Part shown: one piece after another, positions 52,769-56,708 of the stretch
How the letters are laid out: each line of letters opens with the position of its first letter
How positions within the stretch are numbered: position 1 is the stretch's first letter
NCBI RefSeq assembly: GCF_016863395.1
Contig: NZ_BOOU01000042.1
Coordinates: 1 to 56,708, forward strand
Length of the DNA: 56,708 nucleotides
From: Sphaerisporangium rufum
GTDB lineage: Bacteria; Actinomycetota; Actinomycetes; Streptosporangiales; Streptosporangiaceae
Direction: 5' to 3'
The notes under the pieces: generated by a model
Databases searched by the model: none
Told to the model about the DNA's origin: nothing
Seen by the model: the letters and a program-made list of their open reading frames with translations, nothing else
Position numbers and translations under genes: made by a program

Positions 52769-53431
52769 ATGATCCGGGTGCTGCTGGTCGACGATCAGGC
52801 CCTGATCCGCACCGGCTTCCGCATGATCCTCGGTGCCCAGCCGGACATCTCGGTGGTGGGCGAGGCAGCCGACGGCGCCGAGGCCGCGGCCCGGGCGGCC
52901 GAGTTGACGCCGGACGTGGTGCTGATGGACATCCAGATGCCGGGGGTGAACGGGGTCGCCGCGACCGAGCGGATCGCCGAGCGCTCGCCCGCCACCCGGG
53001 TGCTGGTGCTCACCACGTTCGATCTGGACGAGTACGTGGTCGCCGCGCTGCGCGCCGGGGCGTCGGGGTTCCTCACCAAGGACATCGCCCCGGAGGACTT
53101 GGTGGACGCGGTCCGGGTGGTGCACCGGGGGGAGGCGGTGGTCACCCCCCGGCTGCTGACCCGGCTGATCGGCACCCTGATCGGCCCGGCGCCGAGCGTC
53201 GCGAAGAGCGCCGCGGCGGGCCTGCTGGACCGGCTGACCGAGCGGGAACGGGAGGTGCTGCTGCTCATCGCCCGGGGCCGGGCCAACGCCGAGATAGCGG
53301 CCGAGCTCGGGCTCAGCGGCTCCACGGTGAAGAACCACGTCACCAGCGTGTTCGCCAAGATCGGTGCTCGGGACCGCGCGCAGGCCGTGATCGTCGCCTA
53401 CGAGTCCGGCCTGGTCGCCCTGCCCGGCTAG
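52769..53431 (+). CDS. NarL/LuxR response regulator without a neighbouring kinase
   Basis: A 220-residue regulator. The receiver has VLLVDDQALIRTGF, the phospho-Asp in VVLMDIQMPG (near 54), TTF and FLTKDIAPEDL (Lys). The LuxR helix-turn-helix (LTEREREVLLLIARGRANAEIAAELGLSGSTVKNHVTSVFAKIG) is at about 150-210. The ATG at 52769 has AGGG eight bases upstream. It lies between two paralogous ABC exporter modules on the same strand, with no histidine kinase next to it; the only kinase nearby, at 48.4-49.8 kb, has its own regulator. Confidence 0.92.
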   Translation: MIRVLLVDDQALIRTGFRMILGAQPDISVVGEAADGAEAAARAAELTPDVVLMDIQMPGVNGVAATERIAERSPATRVLVLTTFDLDEYVVAALRAGASGFLTKDIAPEDLVDAVRVVHRGEAVVTPRLLTRLIGTLIGPAPSVAKSAAAGLLDRLTEREREVLLLIARGRANAEIAAELGLSGSTVKNHVTSVFAKIGARDRAQAVIVAYESGLVALPG

Positions 53432-53559
53432 CGCCGCCGTCCCGCACCGCCGGGCTGGCGCCGCCCGTCCCGCGCCGCCCGGCACCGCCCGCCGGCACCG
53501 CCCGCCGGCGATGTCCCGCCCCGGCGTAGGCCCCAGGTCCGACCCGGCGGCGCGGTATA

Positions 53560-53571
53560 GGACCCTGGTCC
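53560..53571. promoter_or_regulatory. Dyad near the promoter of exporter B
   Basis: GGACC-CT-GGTCC is a perfect dyad that overlaps a TATAGG box at 53556-53561. A related CAGGTCC lies 20 bases upstream (53534-53540). A regulator site for the exporter is plausible. Confidence 0.4.
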
Positions 53572-53631
53572 CCCTCCGGGAACGTCCTGTGGCCGGATGG
53601 CCGCCGCGCCGGTCGCTGCCATCGTGGAGGC

Positions 53632-54543
53632 ATGACAACGATCCACGTGAACGACCTCACGAAGGTCTACGGCAGGACGACGGCGGTCGCCGGCCTGTCG
53701 TTCACGGTGCGCCCGGGGATGGTGACGGGCTTCCTCGGGCCGAACGGCGCCGGAAAATCGACCACGATGCGGGTGATCCTCGGGCTGGACCGGCCCACCT
53801 CCGGAACCGTCCTGGTGGACGGGAAGCCGTACCGGGAGCTGCGCGACCCGCTGCGCACGGTCGGCGCGCTGATCGACGCCAAGGCGGTGCACGGCGGGCG
53901 CAGCGCGCACGATCATCTGCTGTGCCTGGCGCAGAGCAACGGGATCCCGGCCCGCCGGGTACGCGAGGTGCTCGCCATGGTCGGGCTGACCGAGGTCGCC
54001 CGCCGGCGGGTCGGCGGCTTCTCGCTCGGCATGGGCCAGCGGCTCGGCATCGCCGCCGCGCTGCTCGGCGACCCGCCGGTGCTGATGTTCGACGAGCCGG
54101 TGAACGGGCTCGACCCGGAGGGGATCTTGTGGATCCGCACCTTCATGCGGAGCCTGGCCGCCGAGGGCCGCACCGTCTTCGTGTCCAGCCACCTGATGAG
54201 CGAGATGGCGCAGACCGCCGACCACCTCATCGTGATCGGCCGCGGCCGGGTGCTCGCCGACCTGCCGATGGAGGCGTTCATCCAGGGCAGCGCGCGCGCC
54301 CACGTGCTGGTCCGCTCGCCGCGGGCCGCCGAGCTGGCCACGATGCTGACCGGCCAGGGCGCCGGTGTCGACCCGGCCGGCGACGGGCTGCGGGTCACCG
54401 GGCTGACCGCCGCGCGGATCGGCGAGCTGGCCTGCGCGGCCGGGCTGGCCCTGCACGAGCTCGCCGACCAGCGGCCCACCCTGGAGGCGGCCTACATGGA
54501 TCTCACCAAGGACAGCGTCGAGTACGAGGCGGTGGCGTCATGA
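53632..54543 (+). CDS. ABC transporter ATP-binding protein (exporter B)
   Basis: A 303-residue ATPase with Walker A GPNGAGKSTTM (about 39-49), signature FSLGMGQRLGIAAALLG, Walker B VLMFDEPVNGLD and VSSHLM. The C-terminal domain ends LTKDSVEYEAVAS. It is strongly similar along its length to the ATPase at 50989, so the pair arose by duplication. It overlaps the permease by four bases (ATGA). GGAGG is present before the ATG but only one base away, so the true start or ribosome site may differ slightly. Confidence 0.9.
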   Translation: MTTIHVNDLTKVYGRTTAVAGLSFTVRPGMVTGFLGPNGAGKSTTMRVILGLDRPTSGTVLVDGKPYRELRDPLRTVGALIDAKAVHGGRSAHDHLLCLAQSNGIPARRVREVLAMVGLTEVARRRVGGFSLGMGQRLGIAAALLGDPPVLMFDEPVNGLDPEGILWIRTFMRSLAAEGRTVFVSSHLMSEMAQTADHLIVIGRGRVLADLPMEAFIQGSARAHVLVRSPRAAELATMLTGQGAGVDPAGDGLRVTGLTAARIGELACAAGLALHELADQRPTLEAAYMDLTKDSVEYEAVAS

Positions 54544-55358
54544 CGGAAACCCGGCTCTCCCCCGCGCCGGGTGCGGCGCCTCCGGTCCGCCGCACCTCGG
54601 CCCTCGGCACCGCGGGCAACCTGCTCCGCTCGGAGTGGACCAAGCTCCGCTCGGTGCGTTCGACGGTCTGGACGCTGCTCATCACCGTAGTGATCATGAT
54701 CGGTGCGGCCGCGCTGGCCGCCTCGGCCACCTCCGGCGGTGACGGGAACGGCATGCCCACCGCGGACCGCGTACTGCTCGGCGCCTCGTTCGCCCAGCTC
54801 GCCATCGTCGCGCTCGGGGTACTGACGATCAGCGCGGAGTACCGCACCGGCATGATCCGCACCACCTTCACCGCGGCGCCGCGCCGGGCCGGCGTACTGG
54901 CCGCCAAGGCGGCGGTGTTCGCCGGGACGGTCCTGGTGACCGGCCTGGTAGCGGCGTTCGGCGCCTTCTTCATCGGCCAGGCGATCCTGGGCGGCAAGGG
55001 CCTGGAGCTGTCGCTCGGGCAGCCGGAGGCGGTGCGCGCCGTGGTGGGCGCCGCCCTCTACCTGACGGTGACCGGCCTGATCGGGCTCGGGCTCGGCACG
55101 CTGATCCGGCACACCGCCGGGGCGATCACCACGGCGGTCGCGCTGCTGTTCATCCTGCCGCCGCTGGTGGCGGCGCTGCCCGGCGAGTGGGGGCAGACGT
55201 TCAGCCGGTACTTCCTGTCCAACGCGGGCAGCCGGGTGATGGTCACCCGGGTGAACGAGGACCTGCTGGGGCCGTGGGCCGGGTTCGGCGTCTACTGCCT
55301 GTGGTGCGCGGTGATCGCGGCCGCCGGCCTGGTCCTGCTGCGCCGCCGCGACGTGTGA
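54540..55358 (+). CDS. ABC-2 type permease (exporter B)
   Basis: A 272-residue permease with six membrane segments after a 28-residue polar N-terminus. The motifs SEWTKLRSVRSTVWTL near the start, ISAEYRTGMIRTTFTAAPRRAGVLAAK in the middle and LVLLRRRDV at the end match the paralogue at 51897. It pairs with the ATPase upstream. The substrate cannot be read from the sequence. Confidence 0.88.
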   Translation: MTETRLSPAPGAAPPVRRTSALGTAGNLLRSEWTKLRSVRSTVWTLLITVVIMIGAAALAASATSGGDGNGMPTADRVLLGASFAQLAIVALGVLTISAEYRTGMIRTTFTAAPRRAGVLAAKAAVFAGTVLVTGLVAAFGAFFIGQAILGGKGLELSLGQPEAVRAVVGAALYLTVTGLIGLGLGTLIRHTAGAITTAVALLFILPPLVAALPGEWGQTFSRYFLSNAGSRVMVTRVNEDLLGPWAGFGVYCLWCAVIAAAGLVLLRRRDV

Positions 55359-55388
55359 GCGCGGCGGCGAGCCGGCGCGGCACACCTT

Positions 55389-55451
55389 CACCGGCACACT
55401 CTCACCGGCACTCCCTCACCGGCGCCCCTTCACCGGCACCCCCTCACCGGC
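55389..55451. repeat. 14-bp tandem repeat, five copies
   Basis: CACCGGCAC or a close variant starts at 55389, 55403, 55417, 55431 and 55445, an exact 14-base period, in the spacer between permease B and the CHAD gene. Confidence 0.75.
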
Positions 55452-55596
55452 TCGGCCTGCCCGAGCCGAGGCCGGCGAGGTCACCTCCATCGCCCGGCCG
55501 CCGCGGGGGCCGGCCGGGACGGCCGCGGGTGGTGCGGCGGTCAGCCGCCACCTCGGCCCGGAGGGCGCGGCGAGGCGGCGAGGCGGGGGGGAGCGG

Positions 55597-56708
55597 TCAA
55601 CCGGTGACCTCCGCCCACACCTCGGGGAACCGTTGGTGGGAGCGCTCGGCCGCCGCGCGCTCCAGCCCGGCCAGCACGCCGTAGGTGAAGGTGTCCTCGC
55701 CGGCCGCCCGGGCCCGCCCGGCCTCCTCCACCAGGATCTGCTGGGCCACCACGCCGTCCTGGTACTCGCCGAGCACCTTCTGCACGGTCTTGGCGCGCCT
55801 GGCCATCGCGGCCGCCTCGGCGCCGAGTGGGCCGGCCAGCGCCTCGGCGGTGTAGCGGGCCCGCTTGGCCGCCTTGCGCACGTCGTGCATCGCGATCTCG
55901 CGGCGCGCGGCGTCCTCAATGGCCCGCGCGGCCGCGTACCGCCGCTCGACCCGGCGCCACTCCTTTCGCAGGATCTTCGGCAGCGCCGCACCGGCCGGGC
56001 GGGCGGCGAGCGGGGCGAGCGGCGGCCGGAGGATCATCGCGTCCAGCCGGTCGAGCAGGGCGTGGTAGCGGTCGCCGCTCATCGCCTCGTGCGCGCGGGC
56101 CAGCGCCGCCCGCTCGCGTTCGGCCAGGTCGCCGCCGAGGCGCTCGCGGACCGGCGGCACCACCAGGGTCTCGTCCAGGCCGGCCAGCGACCCGGCGAAC
56201 CTCTCCCGGATGACCTCCAGGTCCCGGGCCTCGCCGAGCACGCCGGCGATCCATTTCAGCTCATCCTGCAGCGCGCCGGTCTCCGGCACCACGGCGGCGA
56301 AGGACTTCAGCGCGCTGCGCAGCCGGCGGCTCGCCACGCGCATCTGGTGGACGGCGTCCGGTCCGGCGCGGCGCACCTGCGGGTCCTGGGCGTACAGCGC
56401 GTCGACCTGGGCCCTGAGGTAGTCGTAGACGACCTGCCCGGCGGTGCCCGCCGGGGGCCCGACCGGCGGTCCGGCGGCCGGCACCAGCGGGCCGAGCAGG
56501 CGGGCCAGCTTGCTGCCGGTGGCGGCCGGCGTCGCGCCGGCCGCGCGCAGCGCCTTGCCGGCCCGGCGGAGCAGCTTGGCGTCCCCCTCGGCCAGCTCCA
56601 CCTCGATCTCGCGCCAGCGCTCGACGCGCCGGTCCGCGTCGCCGGCCGCGGCGAGCACGGTGCCCCGGACCCGGTCGTCGGCCACCTCGGCCAGCGGACG
56701 TCCGGCGG
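55597..56708 (-). CDS. CYTH-CHAD domain protein (5' part outside the window)
   Basis: At least 370 residues. The segment nearest the window edge (AGRPLAEVADDRVRGTV, REIEVELAEGDAKLL, SKLARLLG) is the end of a CYTH (triphosphate tunnel) domain; the rest is a CHAD domain with paired helices and the conserved pattern DAVHQMRVASRRLRSALKSF, LGEARDLEVIRERF and AMHDVRKAAKRARYTAEAL. CHAD domains bind polyphosphate, and CYTH domains hydrolyse or bind triphosphates. The reading frame is open past 56708, so the start codon is not in the window. It fits the polyphosphate theme with ppk1 and ppx. Confidence 0.9.
   Translation of the reverse strand, partial: AGRPLAEVADDRVRGTVLAAAGDADRRVERWREIEVELAEGDAKLLRRAGKALRAAGATPAATGSKLARLLGPLVPAAGPPVGPPAGTAGQVVYDYLRAQVDALYAQDPQVRRAGPDAVHQMRVASRRLRSALKSFAAVVPETGALQDELKWIAGVLGEARDLEVIRERFAGSLAGLDETLVVPPVRERLGGDLAERERAALARAHEAMSGDRYHALLDRLDAMILRPPLAPLAARPAGAALPKILRKEWRRVERRYAAARAIEDAARREIAMHDVRKAAKRARYTAEALAGPLGAEAAAMARRAKTVQKVLGEYQDGVVAQQILVEEAGRARAAGEDTFTYGVLAGLERAAAERSHQRFPEVWAEVTG

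Overview
The window is very GC-rich DNA with GTG starts, a WD40-like/sigma and LCP/sigma gene pairs, a Ser/Thr kinase, an actinobacterial DUF574 methyltransferase and the gene order mfd - SurA-like lipoprotein - mazG - eno - ftsB-like - DUF501 - ppx. These point to a filamentous actinobacterium. A Streptosporangiales-type organism is my best guess, but nothing in the window fixes the genus. I see no insertion sequences, prophage genes or CRISPR arrays.

Layout. (1) 1-13.4 kb, nearly all minus strand: a core block with a DUF4287 protein, a Bax-inhibitor-1 membrane protein, an odd short-variable-arm tRNA with anticodon UAA, type II NADH dehydrogenase behind a textbook Rex operator, a family 5 uracil-DNA glycosylase, ppx, DUF501, ftsB-like, eno, mazG, a SurA-like lipoprotein and mfd. 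(2) 13.7-33.5 kb: an accessory block. It holds a methyltransferase, an M23 peptidase, a divergent FHA-winged-helix regulator / Ser-Thr kinase pair whose kinase carries an extracellular lytic-transglycosylase-like domain, two sigma factors each paired with a membrane protein (one a beta-propeller-like protein, one an LCP enzyme), an APS kinase with a dead ATP-sulfurylase half, a GH26-like exoprotein, a Wzz-like chain-length protein, an APH-fold kinase, a DUF574 methyltransferase, a sulfotransferase, a TetR/flavin monooxygenase pair, an SRPBCC protein and an Rpn-like nuclease. (3) 33.7-41.7 kb, minus strand: sulfate activation and PAP removal (cysN, cysD, cysQ) coupled to a sugar transferase, followed by the core genes pth, rplY, prs and glmU. 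(4) 41.9-56.7 kb: tRNA-Gln, an acyl desaturase, a TetR regulator with a long charged helical tail, ppk1 plus a Nudix/histidine phosphatase, a two-component pair, a DUF899 protein, two tandem-duplicated ABC exporters flanking a second response regulator, and a CYTH-CHAD protein cut by the window edge.

How the genes may work together. Three themes stand out. First, every soluble step of making, using and clearing PAPS is present (CysDN, APS kinase, sulfotransferase, CysQ), beside polysaccharide-type genes (priming sugar transferase, Wzz-like, LCP, GH26-like). No sulfite-forming reductase is seen here, which suggests a sulfated surface glycan or lipid rather than plain assimilation; this is inference. 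Second, the kinase/FHA pair looks like a short circuit from cell wall to DNA, with a perfect dyad in its shared promoter. Third, polyphosphate genes (ppx, ppk1, Nudix, CHAD) recur across the window. Many accessory genes have a TANNNT-like -10 box 6-7 bases before the start codon and no Shine-Dalgarno sequence, so leaderless transcripts are likely common here. All homology calls were made by eye from motifs.
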